DNA from: Chloroflexota bacterium
GTDB taxonomy: Bacteria; Chloroflexota; Dehalococcoidia; UBA2979
Reading direction: 5' to 3'
Assembly: GCA_947446155.1 (NCBI GenBank)
Contig: CANFFZ010000089.1
Location: forward strand, 1-8,628
DNA length: 8,628 nt
Below, in pieces: positions 1 to 5,752 of this stretch. The notes below the pieces were generated by a model, which was given only the letters and a program-made list of their open reading frames with translations, was not told the origin of the DNA and did not search any database. The first letter of the stretch is position 1. Each line of letters begins with the position of its first letter. Made by a program: the position numbers and the translations under genes.

Positions 1-51
1 AAGCCCGCAGCGAAGAAGCCGGCGGCGCGCAAGCCCGCCGCCAAGAAGTAG
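1..51 (+). CDS. 3' end of a gene with a Lys/Ala/Pro-rich C-terminal tail (partial)
   Basis: Reading from base 1 gives sixteen codons of only Lys, Ala, Pro and one Arg, built on a repeated KPAAKK-type unit, then a TAG at 49-51. Such basic low-complexity tails occur at the C-terminus of DNA-binding proteins of high-GC bacteria, for example HU/HupB-type proteins with histone H1-like tails and some topoisomerase I enzymes. They bind nucleic acid through charge. The body of the protein lies outside the window, so the family cannot be decided. The reading frame is supported by the repeat itself, the in-frame stop, and the strong hairpin 26 bp downstream. Confidence 0.7.
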   Translation, partial: KPAAKKPAARKPAAKK

Positions 52-77
52 CAAGAACCACTCGGGCCCCCTGGACA

Positions 78-115
78 ACGAGCACACCCCCGGCATTCGC
101 CGGGGGTGTGCTCGT
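78..115 (+). terminator. Strong stem-loop downstream of the Lys/Ala/Pro-tail gene
   Basis: Bases 78-94 pair perfectly with 99-115, giving a 17-bp stem that is mostly G+C and closed by the four-base loop ATTC. It lies 26 bp after the stop codon at 51 and before the next gene. The stem is what a factor-independent terminator needs. The downstream run (CTCTG) has few T residues, so it may stop transcription inefficiently or work as an mRNA 3'-end stabiliser. Confidence 0.7.
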
Positions 116-223
116 CTCTGCCGCCAGTCGCATCCGGCCTCGGTGTTACGATCCCGTCCGCCACCACGCCCGGCCGTCGAGGTCCTTCCGGCGCGGTCGA
201 GGCGATCTCCTGACGAGGTTCGA

Positions 224-1447
224 GTGCTCCAGCCCCAGCCCTACAACGACCTCCACCTCTTCAACTCGCTCACCCGGCGCGTCGAGCGTTTCGTGCCGCG
301 CGACGAGCGGGTGGTCTCGATCTACGTCTGCGGGATTACCCCGTACGACGTCGGGCACCTCGGGCACGCGCTCGTCTACGTCGCCTTCGACACACTGCGC
401 CGCTGGCTAGAGTTCAACGCCTACGAGGTGCGCCACATCCAGAACATCACGGACGTGGACGACGACATGGTGCGCGTCTCGCGTCGCCTGGGCCTCACGA
501 TCCAGGAACTCACCGACCGCAACCAGCAAATCTACCTCGACGAGATGCGCGCCCTCGACGTCCTGCAGCCCGAGGCGTACCCCCGCGTGTCCGAGACTAT
601 CCCCGAGATCATCGAGACGGTGCAGCAACTCATCGACTCCGGCTTTGCCTACGAGGTCGAGGGCTATGTGTTCTTCGATGTCACCCGTACACCGCAGTTC
701 GGCGTGCTGGCCGGGCTGAGCGGCCAAGCGCTGCTCGACTTCAAGAGCGACTCGATGCCCGAAGAGCCGCAGCACCTGAAGCGGAACCCACTCGACTTCC
801 TCGTCTGGCAGCCCTGTACGGACGAGGGCGCCACCTTCGCCTCGCCGTGGGGTGCCGGTCGCCCCGGGTGGCACATCGAGTGTTCGGCGATGGCGTGCCG
901 CCACCTCGGCGCCCAGATCGACATCCACGGCGGCGGCAAGGATCTGCGCTATCCCCACCACGACTCCGAGATCGTCCAATCCGAGGCGGCGAGCGGCCTG
1001 AGCCCCTATTCCGCTTTCTGGCTGCACAACGGCACCATGGGCCTCGCTGGCCAGAAGATGTCGAAGTCGATCGGCAACCTGGTGAAGGTGAGCGACCTGC
1101 TCGGCGAGGGCCACACCGGAAACGGCATCCGCCTCTCCCTGCTCGCGGTGCGTTGGCGCGACGACCGCGACTTCGACCGCGTCGTGCTCGCCGCATCCGA
1201 GGAGACCGCGCGGCTGCTCGAGCGCGCGGCCGCGGCGCCCGGGGGCCCGGCGGACCAACTGCGCGTGCAGCCGTACCGCAACGCCTTCCAGGCAGCGATG
1301 GACGACGACCTCGACACCCCCACGGCGATCGAGGTGCTGCGCGACCTGGCCCAGGCCTTGCTCGACGGCCGCGTGGCCGGCGAAACCGGGACCCCGACGC
1401 TGATCGAACTCGCCAGCGTGCTGGGTGTGCGCCTGCGGGCTGAGTAG
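224..1447 (+). CDS. cysS: Short class I cysteinyl-tRNA synthetase / MshC-like cysteine ligase
   Basis: Class I Rossmann-fold enzyme that activates L-cysteine with ATP, in the cytosol. The HIGH motif is HLGHA (45-49) and KMSKS is at 278-282. The zinc and cysteine-binding residues of CysRS are present: C36, C220 in WHIECSAM, H245 and E249 in HHDSE. I chose the GTG at 224 (407 aa) because GAGG sits 5 bp upstream and conserved sequence starts soon after; the ATG at 143 would add 27 unrelated residues. CysRS usually exceeds 450 aa. Here the protein ends soon after the DDDLDTP helix (about 360-365), leaving no anticodon-binding domain. That length, plus CGITPYD in place of CGPTVYD, recalls mycothiol ligase MshC, while HHDSE and the QSEAASG stretch look like CysRS. 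It is certainly in this superfamily, but whether the acceptor is tRNA-Cys or an amino-sugar is open. The symbol is provisional. Confidence 0.85.
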   Translation: MLQPQPYNDLHLFNSLTRRVERFVPRDERVVSIYVCGITPYDVGHLGHALVYVAFDTLRRWLEFNAYEVRHIQNITDVDDDMVRVSRRLGLTIQELTDRNQQIYLDEMRALDVLQPEAYPRVSETIPEIIETVQQLIDSGFAYEVEGYVFFDVTRTPQFGVLAGLSGQALLDFKSDSMPEEPQHLKRNPLDFLVWQPCTDEGATFASPWGAGRPGWHIECSAMACRHLGAQIDIHGGGKDLRYPHHDSEIVQSEAASGLSPYSAFWLHNGTMGLAGQKMSKSIGNLVKVSDLLGEGHTGNGIRLSLLAVRWRDDRDFDRVVLAASEETARLLERAAAAPGGPADQLRVQPYRNAFQAAMDDDLDTPTAIEVLRDLAQALLDGRVAGETGTPTLIELASVLGVRLRAE

Positions 1448-1487
1448 GCGCATCTCTCAGCCGCTAGAGCCCTCGCCCTCCCGCCCG

Positions 1488-1493
1488 TAGCCT
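1488..1493 (+). promoter_or_regulatory. Possible -10 element for a leaderless hemerythrin-like mRNA
   Basis: The ATG at 1500 has no purine-rich Shine-Dalgarno sequence in the preceding 20 bases. TAGCCT at 1488-1493 lies where a -10 box would place the transcription start at or near the A of the ATG. It matches only the TA...T skeleton and there is no clear -35, so this is weak positional evidence for leaderless translation. Confidence 0.25.
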
Positions 1494-1499
1494 GTACCC

Positions 1500-1985
1500 A
1501 TGAGCCGAGACGCCCGCCTCGCCCGCCTGTCGCGCGACCACCATCATGCGCTGACGCTCGCGCTGCGCATCCAGCGTGAACTCCCGGCGGCTGAGCCTCG
1601 TGAGGTGGCCGCGCTCGTGCGTGACGTCCTCCGCTACTGGGACGAAGCCCTCACTCCGCACCTCGCGGTCGAGGCACGCGCACTGTTCCCGCGGCTCGCG
1701 GCCGTCGAAGAGGGCGGACTCGCCCTCGCCGCCCGTGCCCAGGGTTCCCAGCGCGAGTTGCAGGACCTCGCCACCGAAGTCCGAGGCGCGAACGTGGCGA
1801 CGCGCACCGGCATCCTCGCGCGGTTCGGCGCGGCACTCGCCACCCAGATCCGCTGGGAAGAGCGCGAGATCCTCGAGTGGGCGCAGGCTCACCTCGACGA
1901 CGCGGCCCTCGATGGCGTCGCGAGCGCCGTCGCGGAGGCGCTGCCCGTGCAGGCGGTGCCGTGCCCGGTGCCGCACCTGGCGTAA
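1500..1985 (+). CDS. Hemerythrin-like (HHE) four-helix protein, possibly degenerate metal site
   Basis: 161-residue soluble all-helical protein. The N-terminus LSRDHHHALTLALR (H14-H16), the middle HLAVEARALFP (H54, E58) and the late QIRWEEREILEWAQ (117-129) follow the hemerythrin/HHE cation-binding pattern, whose members bind a diiron centre for oxygen or NO sensing, storage or repair. Two expected histidines look absent: the EH..L of the third helix reads QGSQREL (81-87), and the HxRxEER of the fourth reads QIRWEER. The site may therefore hold one metal or none. The start is the only good one: MSRD leads straight into the first helix, but no ribosome binding site is visible. It begins 52 bp after the cysteine ligase gene on the same strand and may be read through from it. 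It ends 10 bp from a convergent gene. The family call is fairly sure and the biological role is unknown. Confidence 0.72.
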   Translation: MSRDARLARLSRDHHHALTLALRIQRELPAAEPREVAALVRDVLRYWDEALTPHLAVEARALFPRLAAVEEGGLALAARAQGSQRELQDLATEVRGANVATRTGILARFGAALATQIRWEEREILEWAQAHLDDAALDGVASAVAEALPVQAVPCPVPHLA

Positions 1986-1995
1986 GGGCGGGTAA

Positions 1996-3072
1996 CTACC
2001 GCTTCGCGGCTGCCGGTTCCTTCGACACTTCGCGAACGAGGTCCATGAGGCGACCGAGGGACTCCATGCGTTCCGCGAAGGTGTCGCCGTGCAGGCCTGG
2101 ACGGAACGTGGTGACGCCAGCGTCGCGGTAGTCGCGCAGCCGCTGCTTCACCATCGCCTCGTCGCCGATCAGGTTGGTGCCGATGATCAGGTCGAGCGGG
2201 ACGCGGGCGCGCGCTTCGTCGCGCTTGCCGGAGAGCCACAGGCGCTGGATCTCCTTCGCCTCGTCGGCGTAGCCCTGGCGCGAGTAGGCGTTGTTGTAGA
2301 AGTTGTGCTGCTTCGACCCCATCGCGCCCAATGAGAATGCGAGGCCGGGCCGCAGCGTCTCCGCCGCCTTCTCGACGTCGCTCGTGAACCAGACGGTGCC
2401 GCCGACGGCGACGTCGATCTTGTTGAAGTCGCGGCCGGCCTTCCGTGCGCCCTCGCGGATCGGGTCGAGGAACTGCGCGGCATGCTCCGGCAGGAACGAG
2501 GTGCCGAGCCACCCATCGGCGAGTTCGCCCGTGAGTTCGAGGTTCTTCGGGCCGAGGGACGCGATGTAGATCGGGAGGTTCGGCGTCGCCGGCGCGCCAG
2601 AGCGCAGCGCTTTGCCCTCCCCGCTGCCGCCGTGCGAGGCGTCCAGGGGCAGGTGGTAGAACTCGCCGTCGTAGGCGACCGTCTCGCCGTTGAAGACGCG
2701 ACGGCACACCTCGATCACCTCGCGCGTGTGCTGGATCGGCTTGCGGAAGGGGATGCCGTGCCAGCCCTCGATGACCTGGGGCCCGCTGGTGCCGAGCCCG
2801 AGCATGAAGCGTCCGCCGGACATGGAGTCGAGGGTCATCGCCGTCATCGCGACGAGCGCGGGTGTGCGTGTGCCGACCTGCAGGATGCCGGTGCCGAACT
2901 TCAGCGTCGTGGTCTTCGCCATGAGGTAAGCGAGGGGCGTCGCGCCATCGTGTGCCCACGCCTCGGCGCTCCACAGTGAGTCGACGCCCATGCGTTCGGC
3001 GTCGATGGCGAGGTCAGTGACCTCGTCCCAGTCTTCGATGGCGTAGCGGTGCAGTCCGACGGCGACCTTCAT
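1996..3072 (-). CDS. LLM class (F420-dependent type) oxidoreductase
   Basis: 358-residue luciferase-like monooxygenase-fold (TIM barrel) flavin/F420 enzyme, cytosolic. Family landmarks are the opening MKVAVGL strand, GVDSLWSAEAW (29-39), the LDSMSGGRFMLGLGTSGPQVIEG region (81-103) with the following W104-H105-G106, the YDGEFYHLPL strand (134-143) and ADGWLGTSF (185-193). LGLGTSGPQV...GWHG is typical of the F420-dependent branch rather than FMN-dependent alkanal monooxygenases. The substrate cannot be read from sequence. The ATG at 3072 is preferred over longer in-frame starts because GAGGGGG lies 5-9 bp upstream and the family's first strand begins there. It is the last gene of the minus-strand run, 77 bp after the peptidase gene, and may be cotranscribed with it or use a promoter in the gap. 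F420 dependence is inferred from family resemblance. Confidence 0.88.
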   Translation of the reverse strand: MKVAVGLHRYAIEDWDEVTDLAIDAERMGVDSLWSAEAWAHDGATPLAYLMAKTTTLKFGTGILQVGTRTPALVAMTAMTLDSMSGGRFMLGLGTSGPQVIEGWHGIPFRKPIQHTREVIEVCRRVFNGETVAYDGEFYHLPLDASHGGSGEGKALRSGAPATPNLPIYIASLGPKNLELTGELADGWLGTSFLPEHAAQFLDPIREGARKAGRDFNKIDVAVGGTVWFTSDVEKAAETLRPGLAFSLGAMGSKQHNFYNNAYSRQGYADEAKEIQRLWLSGKRDEARARVPLDLIIGTNLIGDEAMVKQRLRDYRDAGVTTFRPGLHGDTFAERMESLGRLMDLVREVSKEPAAAKR

Positions 3073-3116
3073 GGTGTCCCCCTCATGCGCGTCTCTGCTC
3101 TGTGTCGAGGTGCTGA

Positions 3117-3138
3117 GTACACGTGCGGCGCAGTGTAC
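3117..3138. promoter_or_regulatory. Inverted repeat GTACAC-N10-GTGTAC upstream of the LLM oxidoreductase gene
   Basis: Two perfect 6-bp half-sites, GTACAC (3117-3122) and GTGTAC (3133-3138), lie in inverted orientation with centres 16 bp apart, inside the 77-bp gap between the peptidase stop and the oxidoreductase start. The spacing suits a dimeric regulator. TACACT on the minus strand (3137-3132) overlaps one arm and could be a -10 box, but no matching -35 is seen. Confidence 0.3.
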
Positions 3139-3149
3139 CGCCGGGCCGA

Positions 3150-4145
3150 TCAGGCCGGGTCGGCGTGCTCTGCGGCCGCCAGGACGGCGTCCCATGCCAC
3201 CTCGCCCGCGAGTATGGCGAGCATCTCCGACGGGATCGGGGCGTCCACCTCATCCGTGGTGACGGCGTACAGCACGTCGCCGTCGAGGATGGAGTGGAAG
3301 GGCTCGATGGCGCGGGTCATCGAGGAGTGCACCTGCCGGCCGGACTGGCGCAGGGCGGTCTGGTCCATCTTCGCGTTGGTGACGACGGTCGTGAGCGTGG
3401 TGTGGCGCGACCGGAAGATTGGCGGCCGTGGCAGCGTGGGCGGTGCGGAGCCGCCAGCGAGGCGGCGCTCGACTTCGGGCAGGATGCGCAGGCGCTCGCC
3501 CGTCTCGGGATGCCGGTTCCCGCGCACGGCGAGTCCTTCGCGGTCGACGATGCCGCCGAGCGCGTTTACCACCGTGCACACGAGGATTTTCACCCCGCCG
3601 ATCTCGCGGAATGCGGCGCCCTGGCCGCCGGGTTCGCCCTGCTGGAAGAGGAATGAGCCGATACGCGCGCATCGCGCGCCACCGCGGGATCCGAGAGGGA
3701 ACCAGCCCTCGCGGAGTGCGCTCGCTGCGGTGCGCCCGAGGAAGTAATCGGGGTAGACGCTCGCGTCGCGCCTCGTCGGTCCGAAGTCGTAGATGATCGC
3801 GCCGGAGACGGGCTGGAAGCGAGAAGTCGGATCCTCCGGCGGGCTCACGTTCGCCCTCGCGGTCAGTTCGGCGACGACACCGGCCTGTGCCTCAAGACCG
3901 TAGATCGATCCGCCGGACATAACGATCGCGCGGTTGTAGTCGTGGTCGCCGATCGTGGCGGGCCACCCACCCTGAATGTCGATCGCGGTACGGCGCGGTC
4001 GCTCGAAGGCGACCACGGTGCAGCCGGTCGGGCCCTCCTCGTACTCCGCGACGCCGATACTGACACCGGGGAAGTCGAAGGCGAGTGCGGGGACTCCGGA
4101 GAAGTCCGTGTGCGGGGTCCAGCGAGGGGCGGCCTGCGGTTCCAC
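3150..4145 (-). CDS. P1 (S58/DmpA-like) family peptidase
   Basis: 331-residue member of the DmpA/P1 family: Ntn-type enzymes that cut themselves into two chains and then act as aminopeptidases or amidases on short or beta-amino peptides. Visible landmarks are GPTGCTVVAFERPRR (38-52), IDIQGGWP (56-62), VMSGGSIYGLEAQAGV (75-90), VSGAIIYDFG (113-122) and VNALGGIVDREG (193-204). The expected self-cleavage region is RHTTLTTVVTNAKM (247-260), placing the new N-terminal nucleophile at T249, followed by the DGDVLYAVTTDEV strand (288-300). The usual Asn before the Thr pair is His (H248), and the GKGG(I/L)GSAS loop is altered to GEPGGQGAAF. The GTG start at 4145 has GTAGGA upstream at a normal distance; an ATG at 4153 is in another frame. 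There is no signal peptide, so it is probably cytosolic. The family is clear and the substrate is unknown. Confidence 0.83.
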   Translation of the reverse strand: MEPQAAPRWTPHTDFSGVPALAFDFPGVSIGVAEYEEGPTGCTVVAFERPRRTAIDIQGGWPATIGDHDYNRAIVMSGGSIYGLEAQAGVVAELTARANVSPPEDPTSRFQPVSGAIIYDFGPTRRDASVYPDYFLGRTAASALREGWFPLGSRGGARCARIGSFLFQQGEPGGQGAAFREIGGVKILVCTVVNALGGIVDREGLAVRGNRHPETGERLRILPEVERRLAGGSAPPTLPRPPIFRSRHTTLTTVVTNAKMDQTALRQSGRQVHSSMTRAIEPFHSILDGDVLYAVTTDEVDAPIPSEMLAILAGEVAWDAVLAAAEHADPA

Positions 4146-4192
4146 GGGAGCATCCTACGGCCTGCTCGCGCACTCCCGTCGGGGACGATGGC

Positions 4193-4236
4193 ACACGACG
4201 GCCCGCCGTCCTCGAAGGGTGGCGGGCCGTCGGTGT
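4193..4236 (-). terminator. Hairpin between the thioredoxin-like gene and the peptidase gene
   Basis: The sequence at 4196-4207 pairs with 4221-4232 (GACGGCCCGCC/GGCGGGCCGTC plus one C-G pair). Pairing can extend to 4193 and 4236 with a one-base bulge, around a loop of about 13 bases. It follows the thioredoxin-like gene (ending at 4271) in the minus direction. Neither side carries a T run, so termination is plausible but not certain. Confidence 0.45.
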
Positions 4237-4270
4237 TGCAAATGGCGCGGGCGCCGAGGGCGCCGAGTGG

Positions 4271-4606
4271 CTACTTGCCCTGGTCGCGCTCCTTGGCGCG
4301 CTGGAGGGCGCGGACCAGCATCCCCTTCTCGGGGATCGGCTTCCAGCCGGCCATCGTGTTGAAGTAGCGGACGCCGGCGGAGCGCTCGTCCGGTTCACGT
4401 TCCATGTACTCGACGTCGAAACCGTCGATGCGGATCGTCGGTGACCCGAGGCACTTCGTGGGGAGCGCTTCCTCGTCGTTGCGGATCATGGTCTCTTCGA
4501 CCGGCTGGTCGGGGAGGCCGGCTTCGGCGAGTGATTCGCGGAGCAGTTTGCGAATGTCGTCGTGGTATTTCTTGCCGAGTTCGGTCAAGACCATCGTGAC
4601 TTCCAT
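4271..4606 (-). CDS. Small thioredoxin-fold-like protein lacking CxxC
   Basis: 111 residues. The arrangement is strand EVTMVLTE (2-9), helix KKYHDDIRKLLRESLAEAG (12-30), strand VEETMIRN (36-43), then LGSPTIRIDGFDVE (53-66), with a helix MLVRALQRAKERDQGK at the end. The G-S-P-T-I-R-(I/V)-D-G segment with its probable cis-proline P56 is typical of small thioredoxin-like proteins, including those near mercury and disulfide genes. The usual CxxC at the start of the first helix is absent: that region reads GKKYH and the only cysteine is C52, next to the cis-Pro loop. It may bind a partner or thiol rather than exchange disulfides. The ATG at 4606 has a consensus AGGAGG 8 bp upstream (4615-4620). 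It lies 71 bp downstream of the Nudix-ATC hydrolase gene. The fold assignment is moderate, and a function cannot be given. Confidence 0.65.
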   Translation of the reverse strand: MEVTMVLTELGKKYHDDIRKLLRESLAEAGLPDQPVEETMIRNDEEALPTKCLGSPTIRIDGFDVEYMEREPDERSAGVRYFNTMAGWKPIPEKGMLVRALQRAKERDQGK

Positions 4607-4626
4607 CGTGTGTCCCTCCTGGGGTG

Positions 4627-4676
4627 CCGGCCTGCCTGCGGGCCGGAGCCTGGGCGGTGGCCGGCGGGTGCCGGCC
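4627..4676 (-). other. Two adjacent GC-rich hairpins between Nudix-ATC gene and thioredoxin-like gene
   Basis: In the 71-bp gap, GGCCGGC (4659-4665) pairs with GCCGGCC (4670-4676) around a 4-base loop, directly after the Nudix-fusion stop codon. CCGGCC (4627-4632) pairs with GGCCGG (4641-4646) around an 8-base loop. There is no T run. They may lower downstream expression or protect the upstream mRNA end. The AGGAGG of the next gene lies just beyond them and remains free. Confidence 0.4.
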
Positions 4677-4677
4677 G

Positions 4678-5715
4678 TCAGTCGGTCGGGGGTGGTGTCT
4701 CCCCGCCGCGCGCATCCTCGCGCATGGGGGCGGTCTGCGCCAGTCGGTAGCGGAAATCGCAGTACCCCGCCCCTTGCATGATGGTCTGGGTGCGCTCGAG
4801 GTGGAGGCCGTCCGAATAGCCCTCGGACAGCGCGAAGTCCCGGCTACAGGAGAGCAGGAAGCCGAGGTCAGCGGCGCCCATCCGGCGGTACATCTCCGCG
4901 AACCGGCAGCCGACCACGTTGAAGTCGAGGCGCTCGGCGTCCTCGCGCAGGGTCTCGATCGCGAGGTCGCCTCCCGCGCCGCCCCACGAGTCTTTCACCT
5001 GCACGAATCCGCCGAGGTCGGTACGCCCGAGGGCAGTAGCGACGTCCCGCCCCTGCTGCCGCGCGATGCCCTCGATGGTCTCGCGGGCGACCGTGTGCGC
5101 GCGCTCAACGCCGACTTCGGTTTCGAGGCGGCGGATCAATGGGACGAGCACGTCGGCCTCGATGCCACGTTGCTGGAGCAGGGTGAGCGGACGCGCGGCC
5201 GCGATCGAGGTGTCACGCCCGGGACGCCACGCAGCTATGACCTCGGCGTCATGGTCGAAGGCGAGCGGCGGCAGCGCGTTGGCGTCGAAGTACGCGACCT
5301 CAAATGCTTCGTCGCCTGCGACGGGATCACCGTCGGCCCCGGCGGGGACGGTGCCGGCGTATGCGACGAAGACGACCGGGTCGCCGGCGCTGCTCCATGC
5401 GCCCAACAACCGGTCGATGCGCACCTCGACGCCGGCTTCCTCGCGGGTCTCGCGTCGCGCGGCGTCTTCGAGGAGTTCGCCCGCGTCGGCATAGCCGGAG
5501 GGGAACGCCCAGCGTCCGAGGGCCGGCTCGTGGTTGCGCCGTACGAGCAGGATGCGCCCGTCGCGCTCAGCGACGACGCCCACGGCGACCTTCGGGTCGG
5601 GGTACCACGCGTATCCGCACCCCTCGGTGGCACAACGTGCACCGGCGGTGGGCGCGGCAAAGGCAACACCGCAACGCGGGCAGTAGCGGGCGGGTGTGGG
5701 GAGGGGCAGCGGCAT
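4678..5715 (-). CDS. Nudix hydrolase fused to L-2-amino-thiazoline-4-carboxylate (ATC) hydrolase domain
   Basis: 345 residues with two domains. A zinc ribbon (C12, C15, C28, C33) precedes a Nudix domain (about 40-165) with a complete box from G74 to V96 (E80, REtREEaGV), as in NADH-pyrophosphatase-like and ADP-ribose-type Nudix enzymes that cleave nucleoside diphosphate-X. From about 175 the protein continues into an ATC hydrolase-like domain: LLQQRGIEADVLVPL (179-193), then FNVVGCRFAEMYRRMG (265-280), LLSCSRDFALSEGY (287-300) and LERTQTIMQGAGYCDFRY (306-323), with C270, C290 and C319. ATC hydrolase opens the thiazoline ring to N-carbamoyl-cysteine on a bacterial route to L-cysteine. The frame is open across the join and I see no internal start with a ribosome binding site, so a genuine fusion is likely. 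The ATG at 5715 has GAGG 6 bp upstream. It lies 37 bp after the PIG-L gene, so the two are probably cotranscribed. Each domain is clear; the joint role is unknown. Confidence 0.85.
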   Translation of the reverse strand: MPLPLPTPARYCPRCGVAFAAPTAGARCATEGCGYAWYPDPKVAVGVVAERDGRILLVRRNHEPALGRWAFPSGYADAGELLEDAARRETREEAGVEVRIDRLLGAWSSAGDPVVFVAYAGTVPAGADGDPVAGDEAFEVAYFDANALPPLAFDHDAEVIAAWRPGRDTSIAAARPLTLLQQRGIEADVLVPLIRRLETEVGVERAHTVARETIEGIARQQGRDVATALGRTDLGGFVQVKDSWGGAGGDLAIETLREDAERLDFNVVGCRFAEMYRRMGAADLGFLLSCSRDFALSEGYSDGLHLERTQTIMQGAGYCDFRYRLAQTAPMREDARGGETPPPTD

Positions 5716-5752
5716 CGCGGGCCTCGGCTTGGCGCGTCCTCGATGGTCGCGT

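Noticed and set aside
147..152. TACGAT as a -10 box for the cysteine ligase gene
   Set aside because: Only a 4/6 match with no -35 at a suitable distance; such hexamers recur by chance (another lies upstream of the PIG-L gene).
143..223. Upstream ATG extension of the cysteine ligase (27 extra residues)
   Set aside because: The added residues are Arg/Pro-rich and unlike any CysRS or MshC N-terminus. The GTG at 224 has GAGG 5 bp upstream and starts just before conserved sequence.
407..1453. Long minus-strand open frame (348 aa) antisense to the cysteine ligase gene
   Set aside because: Shadow frame in GC-rich DNA: it has no recognisable domain and lies opposite a gene with full class I motifs.
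1889..2974. Minus-strand open frame of 361 aa overlapping the oxidoreductase and the hemerythrin-like gene
   Set aside because: Arg-rich out-of-frame shadow of the LLM oxidoreductase, with no motif of its own.
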